A stretch of DNA of 64,000 nucleotides from Diphasiastrum complanatum (lineage: Eukaryota > Streptophyta > Lycopodiopsida > Lycopodiales > Lycopodiaceae). Where the stretch lies: the NCBI GenBank assembly GCA_029204225.1, contig CM055099.1, forward strand, positions 42,832,597-42,896,596, written 5' to 3'. Shown here piece by piece: positions 44,234 through 54,760 of this stretch (within the stretch, counting starts at the first letter, position 1; each line of letters starts with the position of its first letter). Below the pieces are notes generated by a model. The model searched no databases. It saw nothing but the letters and a program-made list of their open reading frames with translations, and was not told where the DNA came from. Both the position numbers and the translations under genes were made by a program.

Positions 44234-44385
44234 CATCTAGACAAAGAAAATGATATTCATTGTTAATAGCCTGGAAATACATACTTGTAATTAGAATGAG
44301 AAATAAAGTTTGCTAGTGGAAGTACATAGTGTCACATAATTTCATATGACACTGATGTGCATTATATGATATAATACCATGCAAT

Positions 44386-45944
44386 TCAAATATGTTTCGA
44401 ATTCTGCATTGCCGATTGTTTTGCCACCAATGGAATTTTTAGGGATTTGATAGATTTTGGGCTTTTGCTCGCATGCCAACTCCAAAGAACACTTTGACAG
44501 GATTCCCATCTACTTGGGTCTGTAGGATTTTCTTGCCATTTTTTTTTCCAACAATTTTTATATTGCTCAAAGAGAGTCTTCCTTCGCTTTGACATTGGTT
44601 CCCACCAATCCACCGAACTTGTTGCCGAGCCCAACCAAACTGGACATTCTTTTTCATCATAGGGTCTTATTAGTAGAAACATACCAATGTCAACATTCAT
44701 ATGTGGTCGAAACTCTTCTCGTGGTCTTGCATGTCTAGGGCCACAATAGTGTTCCTCCTCAATATCATCAACAAGGTACTCTCCATCATAGCTAATCTCA
44801 GGTATTAGAGAAGCTTTCCATGTTGATTTTGGCCAGAATCCTTCGTGCAACTATCATTGTGTAAACATGGGATTTGCAGATTTTCTATCATAGCTTCCCA
44901 ATACTCAATGATAGGTTGTATATTTTTGCATAATGATGACTCTACTTTTGAAGTTTGCTGTCCTTTTCTCTAGTAGTCAACAATTTTTTTTAAACCCTGC
45001 ATTACCAATTCAACATCCTTTATGTGTGATGTTGGGGACAATACCTTTTGCTCGCCTTCTAGAAGAATGGCTTTTCTATCTTGTCCCTTTTTCACATTGT
45101 GATTCCTTCTGTAGGTAGCCATTCCTCATTTGTAGGGTGCATTTTGTAGTGCATGACTGGAAATTCGTTGCTGATGCTAAATCAAAATTGCAATGGCTTA
45201 CGATGTCCTATCGATTCGCTTGAGCCCTCTGGAATGTAGCCATTCACAAAGCTCTTAAAGTTGGGAACTTTACGTATGAGATAAGCTATTGGGATAATTG
45301 TGCTTTCACATGTTTGAAAAATGTCTAGCAATTGTGGCAAGATAAACACATTGCCTCGTCTCAAATCCTCTGACAAATGTCCAAATAAAGCATCAATATT
45401 CTCATGTGTATGTCCTACCATGAGAAAATTTATTATTATATCCTCAAAAATTCCCTTGGCTACAAGCAATGACAAAAAGCTAAATAGCCAATGATTTTTA
45501 TTGTCTTTCCCAGAGTTGTCCATTTGCAAAAATAATTCTCGAGGTAGTGGTATGAATGCATGACCAATAAATGTAGATGGATAGAGAGGGAAAGACCTTG
45601 ATTTAGGAATTGGAGCTAAACTTTCTATGTTATTAATCGTCTTTTGTGAAAGTAATGTGTTGAATAAGTTATCTCTTGTTTCTATATGTAGGTTTTGGAG
45701 ATCACCCATGCAATTTCTATTGAGCAGCTCAAGATCCCTCAAGCATCTATTGTGAAGTTAGAATCACCTTTCCAAAGTCCAAGTGCAAGATGACCATATC
45801 CTTTTGGACCATGTGTGATCCATTTTATAGTGAATTATGCACAAGTACTCTTCTGGCATTGTACATGATAGTGCATGATTGCGATAATACTCACTGCAAC
45901 ATTGCCTTTGCAATTTGTTGTGCTCATCTCTCTCTTTCATGTAT
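44386..45944 (-). pseudogene. DUF7869-type element gene, central and C-terminal part
   Basis: Reads 5' to 3' on the minus strand after the B insertion: MQYMKERDEHNKLQRQCCSE, YLCIIHYKMDHTWSKRIW, then (45742-45182) FLQMDNSGKDNKNHWLFSFL, NFLMVGHTHENIDALFG and KVPNFKSFVNGYIPEG. The C-terminal part (44850-44386) reads GFWPKSTWK, YCGPRHARP and FLLIRPYDEKECPVWLGSA. These are hallmarks of the DUF7869 family, repetitive genes of seed-free plants and algae often regarded as transposon-derived; an RNase H-like fold with the Asp of KMDH and MDNSGKDN is plausible. Frameshifts near 45745 and between 45180 and 44850 make it a pseudogene. Confidence 0.7.
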
Positions 45945-46599
45945 TGTGAAAAATACAGATCCTAAGTGGATCTAAACTCCAAGATCATTGGCTTGAATGC
46001 TTGCACTCCAAACTACATAAGCTAGGAATTGGCAACACATTCTATGCTACCTAGAATGCAAAGAACTTGATCAAAAAGCATTTATCACAAATGGAAACTT
46101 CCATAAACATCAAGTGCGGCCCAAAATAGCATTATACAGTCCATAATACATCAGCCTATCACTTTTGGAAAGCACCTAAGATCATACACAATAGCTTGAA
46201 GACAATACACACAACAATGCTCTCAATGGAGGAAGAAACAATGACAATGATCTATTGATCTCAATGAAGCATACAAAAGGTTTCTCCAACCTGTTCTCCA
46301 CGACTTCCCTACTATTTATGGATGAGGAAGATGACTCTCTCTCCTCTCTCTAGAAGGTACTTGACCCTAGATATTCCCTATATAGGAAAAATAGCTAAAA
46401 ATGGCTTATATGACCAAAATACATCAAAATGGTCTCATTTTGAAGGGTATGAAGTTTGACACTTCATCATACTGAAAAAATACAGTAAATAAAAACATTG
46501 TGGCCTGGTTCACACGTGTGAAACTCCAGAACCAAAACTATTTACAATTTTAGCCAATTTAGGCCTCAAACTAGCTAGGAAATGTTGACAATTTTCACA
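45945..46599 (-). repeat. 3' LTR of element B
   Basis: 655 bp, TG...CA ended, by eye identical to 51711-52365. It carries the palindrome TTCACACGTGTGAA at 46509-46522. On the minus strand it begins TGTGAAAATTGTCAAC and overlaps the gag-pol stop codon. Confidence 0.95.
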
Positions 46600-49500
46600 C
46601 TCCCTCTTCAACATTGGATGCTAGTTTCAACATAGTCTTTGAGCACATTCCAAGATTAGATCTATGCATTAAATATAGGTCCTTTCCCAATGGTTTGGTG
46701 AAGATATCAGCCACACACTCCTTTGAAGAGACATGTTGAAGCTCCACCTCTTTGGCAATGACTTGATCTCTCACAAAATGGTGAGCAATCTCAATGTGCT
46801 TGCTCCTTGCATGAAAAACAGGATTGCTTGCCAAGCTTTGGGCTGAAAGGTTATCACAAAGTATGATTGGAGTCTTCTCTGGTTCCAGCAAGTGAAGATC
46901 CAATAACATCCTCTTGATCCAAAGAATCTCCTTGGTGCATGTTGTTAATGCCTTGTACTCGGCTTCGGTGGAAGATAGAGAGATAGTTGGTTGCTTCTTT
47001 GATAGCCATGAGACCACTCCATCTCCAAGATAGATTGCAAAGGCACTTGTTGACTTCCTATCCATTTGATCACCTGCAAAATCTGAATCTGAAAATCCAC
47101 AAAGGTTAGGTGTAGTACCTCCATACAAGATGCCAAAATCTCTAGATCCCGAGATGTATCTAAGTACTCTCTTTCCTAGCTTCCAATGAGCCTCACTAGG
47201 ATCTTGCATAAATTGACTTAGTTTACCAACCACAAAGCTTAGATCAGGTCTTGTGATGGTTAACCATATAAGAGATCCTATTAGCTTTCTATAGAGAGTA
47301 ATGTCCTTGAAGGATCTTTCATTACTTCTTGTAGTTAGCTTTACATTTGATTCCATAGGAGTAGAAACAACTTTACAATCTTCCATATGAAACCTTTTCA
47401 GAATAGAGTTAACATACTTTTCTTGACATATGAATGTAGATTTAGAAGTTCTAATAATCTCTATTCCTAAGATATAATGAAGTTTACCAAGATCTTGAAT
47501 TTCAAACTCTCTTTTGAGTGCCATCTTGATTTCATCTATATCTAGATTGTTACCACCACTTAAGATAATGTCATCAACATAGATCAAAAGTAAAGTGATA
47601 TCATTTTCATTCAATCTAAAGTAGAGAGAATGATCATACTCACTCATAACAAAGTTTTGAGAAAGTAAGAAGGAATTGAGCTTAGCATACCAACTCCTTG
47701 GTGCTTGCTTTAGCCCATACAAACTCTTTTGGAGATAGCACACATGATTAGGCTCATCATGTGAAACATAGCCCTCGGGTTGCTCCATGTAAATATCTTC
47801 TTCAAGATCACCATTCAAGAAGGCATTAGTAACATCCATTTGCCACATATCCCAATCATAAAGAGTTGCAAGAGAGATTAGGATTCGAATAGTTACCATC
47901 TTTGCCACGGGTGCAAAGGTCTCATCATAGTCAATACCATATTCTTGAGCATACCCCTTTGCCACCAACCTTGCCTTGTACTTGTTGATTGATCCATCTT
48001 GATTTGTCTTGATCTTGAAGATCCACTTACAACCAATTGCCTTCTTGTCCTTTGGAAGCTTTACCAACCTCCATGTGTTGCTTTTGATGAGTGCTTGATG
48101 CTCATGATCCATGGCTTGGATCCATTCCTTCTTTTGAATTGCTTCACCTACACAAGTTGGTTCATCAAAAGAGGTAAGAAAAGCAAAGTTAGAGTTGTCC
48201 ACCACTTGCTTTCCTTTTTCATCATAGGTTAGCCTTGATGGCTTAGCCCTTTGCCTTTGAGTCTTCCTTGAAGTTTGCTTTGGAGTGGCATCTCCATCTT
48301 CATCCAAGACATCTTGCACATCATGATGATTAGTAGGCACATCAACATCAACATCAACAACATTGGAAACATTCTCTTCATGAAAGATGACATCCCTACT
48401 TATGACAACTTTCTTTGTAGAAGGAATGTACACTTTGTAAGCCTTGCTTACTTCACTATAGCCAACAAACACACCCTTCTTTGATGAAGGATCTTCTTTA
48501 GTTCTATCATCAAGTGTGATATTGACAAAACATGTACATCCAAAGATCCTACAATGCTTGACACTCGGCCTTCTACCATAAAGAACCTCATGAGGAGTTT
48601 TACCATCCAAGGAAGCACTTGTCCATCTATTACATAGATAGTTAGCACATGCTAAAGCTTCCCCCCAAAAAGACTTAGCAAGATTAGCATGTAGTCTCAT
48701 TGCCTTGGCACATTCACAAAGGGTTCTATTCTTCCTCTCGGCCACTCCATTCTGTTGTGGAGTCCTAGGACTAGACATCTCCCTCTTAATCCCATGTGCT
48801 ATACAAAAGTCTTTGAACCTATTTGAGGTGTATTCCCCTCCATTATCAGATCTTAAGCATTTGATCTTTGTATTGAATTGGTTTTCCATTTCATTCTTGA
48901 ACTTGACAAATGCAGCAAACACTTCATCCTTACTTTTAAGAAGATAGATCCAAGTATACCTACTAAAGTCATCAATGAAAGTTGCATACATCTTTGCCCC
49001 ACCATTGCTAGTTGTACTAGAAGAATGAATATCAGAATGCACAAGTTGAAAAGCTTCTTTAGATCTAGAAGTAGATCTAGAATAAGCAAGTCTATGAGAT
49101 TTGGACAAGGCACAATGTTCACAAACACTATTGTTTGCAACAAGACTTTTAGGGAGACCAAGAACAAGCTCTTTCTTTGCCATTACCTCCAAAGATTTGA
49201 AGTTGGGATGGCCCAACCTCTTGTGCCAAACTTCTTGGTTTGTCAATTGCTCCCTAGCCATACATCCTTCATGATTAGAGATCACACATGCATCAAGCTT
49301 GAAAAGTTTACCATGCCTCCTACCTTGAGCAATCAAGGATCCACATTTACTTATCAAACATGCATCTCCAATGAACTCCACATCAAGTCCTTTGTCAATC
49401 ATTTGACTTACACTAAGCAAATTCTTAGTGATTGAAGGAATGTACAAGACATTTTCAAGATTTGCTTTCCTATTTGTTGAAAGGGAAATAGGAATAGTGC

Positions 49501-50548
49501 CTATGCCTTTGATGTCACATTGACCATCATTTGCAGTGTAGATGATGTTACCTTCTCCCTCATAAGACAATAAGGATGTAAAGTATTCCTTATGTCTTGT
49601 CATGTGAGATGAGGCTCCACTATCAATCCACCAAGGATCATTATCATCTATGTTGGCTAACAAACTTGAAGTCATAACAAGTGATTCACATGTGTTATGT
49701 TCTTCCTCATCTATTGTAAGATTTCCTTGCCTCTCTCCTTGCTCTCTTTTCTTCTTATAACATTCATTTGCAAAATGACCTTTTATCCCACAATAAAAGC
49801 ACTTGAACTTTGACTTATTGTTCTTAGTAGAAGAGGAAGAGGAAGAGTGATCATCATGATCAAAGTTACCACCTTTGGACCATTTCCCTTTGCCTTTACC
49901 TTTGCCCTTGAATTTGCCTTTTGTGAAGAAAGCCTCTTCACCTCCACCTTGCAAGGATGCACCATCAAGCTTTGATTGCAACCTATGTTCTTCAGCCAAT
50001 AAGATTTCTTGCAAGTCAACCACACTTGGCAAGACTCTTTGAATGGCAAAACTTTGCACAAGGTTAGCATGTTCATTTAGCAAACCATTCAACATAACTT
50101 GGACTATTTCACCATCTTTTATGTTCTCATCAATGCATGCTAAATCATCACTTAGGGACTTAACTCTCAAGATAAATGCATGAGCACTTTCACCCTCTCT
50201 TTGCCTACTAGAAAATATTTGTCTCCTTAGGGTCAATACCCTAGATGTGGACTTTGATTCAAAGAGCTTCTTTAAGGCATTCCATGCCTCACTTGCACTT
50301 TGACACTTTCCAACTTCCTTGAGAAGTTCATTTGTAACATTCATTTTAATGATATGAAGAGCCCTTTTGGCCTTCTTATCAAACCTTTGTTGCTCTTGAA
50401 GTGTGAGAGGTCTCTCTTCAATTTCTGCAACTATGTCCATGAGTTCATTCAACTCAAGTAAGGACTCCATCCTCACTTTCCAAGTAGAGTAGTTTGATGA
50501 ACTCAACCTTTCACTAGACTCTAGCATGATCCCACCATTGGAAGCCAT
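46595..50548 (-). CDS. Element B Gag-Pol polyprotein, 1317 residues
   Basis: All domains of a Ty1/copia polyprotein lie in one frame: Gag core (~1-190), CCHC zinc knuckle CFYCGIKGHFANEC (250-263), aspartic protease DSGA (309-312), GAG-pre-integrase with WHKRLGHPNF and CEHCALSKSH (~441-485), integrase D506/D568/E604 in DD35E spacing, RT with YVDD (990-993), and RNase H (DSDFAG ~1154, E1195, D1232, HARSKHIE ~1246). The start MASNGGIMLESSERL matches element A's Gag. The stop TGA (46597-46595) lies inside the 3' LTR. No separate gag stop or frameshift site is seen, so Gag and Pol would be made as one chain, with the Gag:Pol ratio controlled in some other way. Catalytic residues are complete. Confidence 0.95.
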   Translation of the reverse strand: MASNGGIMLESSERLSSSNYSTWKVRMESLLELNELMDIVAEIEERPLTLQEQQRFDKKAKRALHIIKMNVTNELLKEVGKCQSASEAWNALKKLFESKSTSRVLTLRRQIFSSRQREGESAHAFILRVKSLSDDLACIDENIKDGEIVQVMLNGLLNEHANLVQSFAIQRVLPSVVDLQEILLAEEHRLQSKLDGASLQGGGEEAFFTKGKFKGKGKGKGKWSKGGNFDHDDHSSSSSSTKNNKSKFKCFYCGIKGHFANECYKKKREQGERQGNLTIDEEEHNTCESLVMTSSLLANIDDNDPWWIDSGASSHMTRHKEYFTSLLSYEGEGNIIYTANDGQCDIKGIGTIPISLSTNRKANLENVLYIPSITKNLLSVSQMIDKGLDVEFIGDACLISKCGSLIAQGRRHGKLFKLDACVISNHEGCMAREQLTNQEVWHKRLGHPNFKSLEVMAKKELVLGLPKSLVANNSVCEHCALSKSHRLAYSRSTSRSKEAFQLVHSDIHSSSTTSNGGAKMYATFIDDFSRYTWIYLLKSKDEVFAAFVKFKNEMENQFNTKIKCLRSDNGGEYTSNRFKDFCIAHGIKREMSSPRTPQQNGVAERKNRTLCECAKAMRLHANLAKSFWGEALACANYLCNRWTSASLDGKTPHEVLYGRRPSVKHCRIFGCTCFVNITLDDRTKEDPSSKKGVFVGYSEVSKAYKVYIPSTKKVVISRDVIFHEENVSNVVDVDVDVPTNHHDVQDVLDEDGDATPKQTSRKTQRQRAKPSRLTYDEKGKQVVDNSNFAFLTSFDEPTCVGEAIQKKEWIQAMDHEHQALIKSNTWRLVKLPKDKKAIGCKWIFKIKTNQDGSINKYKARLVAKGYAQEYGIDYDETFAPVAKMVTIRILISLATLYDWDMWQMDVTNAFLNGDLEEDIYMEQPEGYVSHDEPNHVCYLQKSLYGLKQAPRSWYAKLNSFLLSQNFVMSEYDHSLYFRLNENDITLLLIYVDDIILSGGNNLDIDEIKMALKREFEIQDLGKLHYILGIEIIRTSKSTFICQEKYVNSILKRFHMEDCKVVSTPMESNVKLTTRSNERSFKDITLYRKLIGSLIWLTITRPDLSFVVGKLSQFMQDPSEAHWKLGKRVLRYISGSRDFGILYGGTTPNLCGFSDSDFAGDQMDRKSTSAFAIYLGDGVVSWLSKKQPTISLSSTEAEYKALTTCTKEILWIKRMLLDLHLLEPEKTPIILCDNLSAQSLASNPVFHARSKHIEIAHHFVRDQVIAKEVELQHVSSKECVADIFTKPLGKDLYLMHRSNLGMCSKTMLKLASNVEEGV
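46600..46609 (-). other. Polypurine tract of element B
   Basis: GAAGAGGGAG on the minus strand directly precedes the 3' LTR. It primes plus-strand DNA synthesis in LTR elements and here also encodes the EEG of the polyprotein terminus. Confidence 0.85.
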
Positions 50549-51698
50549 GATTCTAATGTTTCTTCAACTTTTAGGTTCTGTCCTAAAGCACTTAGCACTC
50601 AATTTTCTCTCAACAAATGATAGATAAAGAGATCTATGAAGATTTAGGACCCTAAAACACTTCTATCTTGAACCTAGATGGTTTCCAAGCATAGAAAGGA
50701 AGATTGAAACACATGCAACACTTTGCACACACTAAGAATGGATTACAAAATCAAACCAACCTGAACACACTCTTGCTTAAGCTCTCAAACTTTCCAGCAA
50801 GTGACCAAATCAAGTTATGGTGTGAAGAGTTACTTGCATTCTTAGAAAATACCCAAAACTAGGATGCCAAGATTACCTAGTAATGAACAAACTTGATCAA
50901 CATATGATCAACACACTAAGATATTGATTCAACCTGTAAAACCACATGTAAACCACACTTCTAAAAGTTTATAAACTCCAGCAAGTGATAAATAGGGTGA
51001 ATGAATGAGCACACTTAGTGAATCACAAGACTAGCTTCACTATCTTGTCAAATCTTGGTGTTTAGATGTAGATCTAAGATCACTTCACATGAGAATGTTC
51101 CTCAACCTGTTAAGAACCTGAAAACACACTTGCATAATGGTTAACACCTTCCAGCAAATGCTCCAATCAAATTACATAAGGAGAGTTACTTACATGCTCA
51201 ACAAAGTACACCAAAAATTATGCCAAAATTGATGACAATCTTTACAATATGCTCTTCACAATGGAGCTTACAATATGTTCACCCAAAAAAGGGGATCTTT
51301 CATCCAAATGGGAGCTTTGCTCAGCCTTTAGGAGAATTACAACTCACTCAAAAGAGCATTTGTCATCCACTTAAGGAGAAGTTTCATCCACTTAAGGAGA
51401 GTGTTCATCCAAGAATGGAGATTGTCAACAATAGGATTGAAAAGAACATTGTTAGTATTGAATATGCACAAGCCTCACAATCACAAATGATTAGGTGTTA
51501 TGATCTGATCCAAAATAGTTTCTTTTCAGCCTCTGATCTTCAATAGACCTGAAATATGCTTTTGATCCACAAGTTCAACTCACAAAACAAAGGTTAGTAA
51601 GATTTGATCAACAAAGCAATGCAAAATCATGCTAGAACTTGATCAAACATCCAAATATCACCAAAAATGGAATACTTACTGTAAATAGAAGCCAACCA
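50549..51698 (-). other. 5' leader of element B with degenerate ~172-bp repeats
   Basis: The 1.15-kb region between the primer-binding site and the gag start is non-coding. An AACCTG ... CCAGCAA pattern recurs at about 50758, 50930 and 51103, spaced 172-173 bp. Nearer the primer-binding site CATCCACTTAAGGAGA occurs twice (51364 and 51385). A packaging or dimerisation role is possible, not shown. Confidence 0.6.
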
Positions 51699-51710
51699 GC
51701 TCTGATACCA
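51699..51710 (-). other. Primer-binding site of element B
   Basis: TGGTATCAGAGC on the minus strand immediately follows the 5' LTR end at 51711. It is complementary to the 3' end of initiator tRNA-Met. Confidence 0.9.
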
Positions 51711-52365
51711 TGTGAAAAATACAGATCCTAAGTGGATCTAAACTCCAAGATCATTGGCTTGAATGCTTGCACTCCAAACTACATAAGCTAGGAATTGGCA
51801 ACACATTCTATGCTACCTAGAATGCAAAGAACTTGATCAAAAAGCATTTATCACAAATGGAAACTTCCATAAACATCAAGTGCGGCCCAAAATAGCATTA
51901 TACAGTCCATAATACATCAGCCTATCACTTTTGGAAAGCACCTAAGATCATACACAATAGCTTGAAGACAATACACACAACAATGCTCTCAATGGAGGAA
52001 GAAACAATGACAATGATCTATTGATCTCAATGAAGCATACAAAAGGTTTCTCCAACCTGTTCTCCACGACTTCCCTACTATTTATGGATGAGGAAGATGA
52101 CTCTCTCTCCTCTCTCTAGAAGGTACTTGACCCTAGATATTCCCTATATAGGAAAAATAGCTAAAAATGGCTTATATGACCAAAATACATCAAAATGGTC
52201 TCATTTTGAAGGGTATGAAGTTTGACACTTCATCATACTGAAAAAATACAGTAAATAAAAACATTGTGGCCTGGTTCACACGTGTGAAACTCCAGAACCA
52301 AAACTATTTACAATTTTAGCCAATTTAGGCCTCAAACTAGCTAGGAAATGTTGACAATTTTCACA
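51711..52365 (-). repeat. 5' LTR of element B
   Basis: 655 bp, by eye identical to the 3' LTR. The palindrome TTCACACGTGTGAA is at 52275-52288. As the upstream LTR on the minus strand it would carry the promoter. Confidence 0.95.
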
Positions 52366-53281
52366 TGTATTGCATCAACTTTTGTAGACATCAGCTTCAT
52401 TTTGATTGCTGTACAAAAGTCACATTTTGAAAGTCCATTTTTTTTTGCCATTTGCACCTCTTTGAATTCTTTATTCCACATCCTTCTTGCAAAATATCCT
52501 TTTGTCTGTAAATACTTGGTAGCATGTACTGTGTTTCTTGAATCCCCTCAAAAGTCGTTCTACTTTTGTTGGGAATTCGATCCGCCGTTGTTTTGACAAA
52601 ATGCCACATTGTCTCCTTTGCTATTGTGACATGTTGAGATTCCTTTGAGATGCCTTCATTTAATGTATACCTTTCACACAACCTAAAAGCCATGCTCGTT
52701 TGTATCAATGAAATGTGGCTCTTGAAATTCCATAGATTCTATACCATGCTTTTTGACAAACTTCAATGTCATCATGCATTAGTCTATCTGAAAATGGCTG
52801 ACTCCAATATTCTATGCATGCCTTTAAAACTATATCACGTTTTGCCAATTGACAACATCTACGATGACAACAATCAATCATGGAAATTACACACGCTCTC
52901 ATATGAGCAAGTTGATGTAATTTTTGGTTTTTTGTTTTTTAAAGGTCTTTGCCCCTCCATATGTGCATTTTCTTTTTCTATTGGTAGGATGTATTGATAC
53001 ATATTGATGGTCAAATTCTTCATTCAAAGAAAAAAAGTCATCAATGTCCAAAATTGGGCAACTAGTACGTTGTTTACGTGGCCAATTTGTGAGATGCAAA
53101 TAATCGAAGTCCAAAACTTGGCAACTGGCTTGTTCTCGAGTTAGGCCATTTGGAGGCTGTAAATAGTTATTGTCCAAAATTGGATAATTGGTATGTTGTT
53201 GAGAAAGGTCATTGAGTGCTTGCATTTCACTTATATTCCACTTAGCGAAGCCGCCAACCACCTCTTCCAAGCATGAAACTC
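52366..53281 (-). pseudogene. DUF7869-type element gene, N-terminal part
   Basis: Between the C and B insertions the minus strand reads LEEVVGGFAKWNISEMQALN and three imperfect copies of a (S/N)(Y/C)(P/Q)(I/V)LDxxY module. Then CCHRRCCQLAKRDIVLKACI and VCQKAWYRIYGISRATFH follow, and after a frameshift near 52705 GISKESQHVTIAKETMWHFV and LPSIYRQKDILQEG. Removing B joins LQKLMQY to MKERDEHNKLQRQCC in an open frame, proving that both parts were one gene. Confidence 0.65.
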
Positions 53282-53311
53282 TACATGAGGAATAATTTAG
53301 CTTGTGGAAAA

Positions 53312-53994
53312 TGTGAAGAATTGAAAAAGATTATCTATGTTAGATATAGGGGTCTTATGTTTTTTTATATCAAGCATCTAGGTGTAGGATGTTGATAGGA
53401 ACAAATTTGGCATAGATGGCAAATTATGCATTTCCACTTGTAATGCCACTATTGAGCCAAAATAGAGTAAGAAGCTAAACTCGTGCCAAATAGAGTGTAG
53501 ACAAGTGTAATGCTTTTGTTTGATGAATTCTAAGAGGTCCAATAGGATTTAGAGGTGGAACCATGTGAGGTCCAATAGGAATTTGAAGTTTGCTTGAATA
53601 TAGTCCAATAGCATTACGAGGTGCATGGATCAATGCTCCAATAGGATTAAGAGGTGACAAAGTGTGGTCCAATCATTGTTAAGCATAGTGGTAGCTCGTG
53701 GATCTACTAGTGAGTGTCATTGGATTTCTAGCTTTCTCTCTCTACCGAGAGCTCATGATGGTTTTTCTCTCTCTACCCGAGGAGAGCAGCTTCTTTTAAC
53801 TTAGAATAATTTTTTAGTACTTCCCACACGTGTGAGTGAGAGTTGGAAGTGATTGAATGCATGTCGTAGTGTGTTTTTACCATAGAATCAAAGATAGATC
53901 TTGAATCTCAATCTAGTCTTGATCTTGGTGCATCTACACACCTTAGGAGATCACAAGTACATATTGTGGACAATCCACACATGTGAAATCAACA
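53312..53994 (+). repeat. 5' LTR of element C
   Basis: 683 bp from TGTGAAGAATTG to AAATCAACA. It contains CACACGTGTG at 53825-53834 and a one-base variant (CACACATGTG) just before the primer-binding site. Confidence 0.9.
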
Positions 53995-54006
53995 TGGTAT
54001 CAGAGC
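53995..54006 (+). other. Primer-binding site of element C
   Basis: TGGTATCAGAGC directly after the 5' LTR; canonical initiator tRNA-Met complement. Confidence 0.9.
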
Positions 54007-54760
54007 CTACCTAAGGTTACCATGCATTTTGATCCATTCAAGTGAAAATTATTCATCAATCTTGAGCTAGAAATTGTCAAGGTCCATTTTCCTAGCTATC
54101 TTGTTCAATTTTGGATCAAAAGAGATCAAAAGAGATCAAAAGGACATTGATTGGGTCTAAACTGGTACTGTACGGAATCAAGTGCTCAGACATGTGCGAG
54201 GAACATCCAATTTCAGTTTGGAAGTTCTCTCTCATGGTTGATCCATTTATCTTGCTTGATAGCTTGTTTTGAAGCTATTTTTCTCTAGTTTCTGAAGCAA
54301 TCAGTTTCATTCCATTTGGTTGAGCCAATTAGAAGTTATTAGCTTTTGAAGAGGGTTAGGTAGGGCAGCTAGACCCGGGTGGACACATTTGGTTTGGTCA
54401 AGAGATTGCTTGGTTGATCCAAAATCACAGTTGTATGCTTACTAATCTCATCTATATGTGATCTAGGCACTGTTTTGAGATCTTAGCCATTTTGTTTCAT
54501 GCAATATCATTGTATTTGAGTCAAATTTGGTTTCTTAGTGTCTTTCACACGTGCTAAGAGTGTTTGATCCTAACTTTGCCCATACTCCATCATTTGATGT
54601 GAAGTAGATCTAGTTTTGGAGAGATTGATATAGATAGTGAGAATCATCTCACAGTTTGTTGCAAGATCTTGCATAGGAGGAGATAGTAGTCTATTACTGG
54701 ATCCTATTGAGAGTGTGTAGCAACATTTATTGTTCATCATTTGAGTTTTCTTCACTTCAA

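Larger units (their letters stand above)
45945..52365 (-). mobile_element. Intact copia element B
   Basis: 6421 bp with 655-bp LTRs (45945-46599 and 51711-52365) that read as identical. A perfect 5-bp target duplication TGTAT occurs at 45940-45944 and 52366-52370. It has a canonical primer-binding site, a purine tract, and one uninterrupted 1317-codon Gag-Pol frame. It interrupts the DUF7869-type gene. All structural requirements for autonomous transposition are visible, so it is probably young and possibly active. Confidence 0.95.

Noticed and set aside
48878-49435. 185-codon plus-strand frame over element B
   Set aside because: It is the antisense shadow of the integrase region of the intact Gag-Pol and has no motif of its own.
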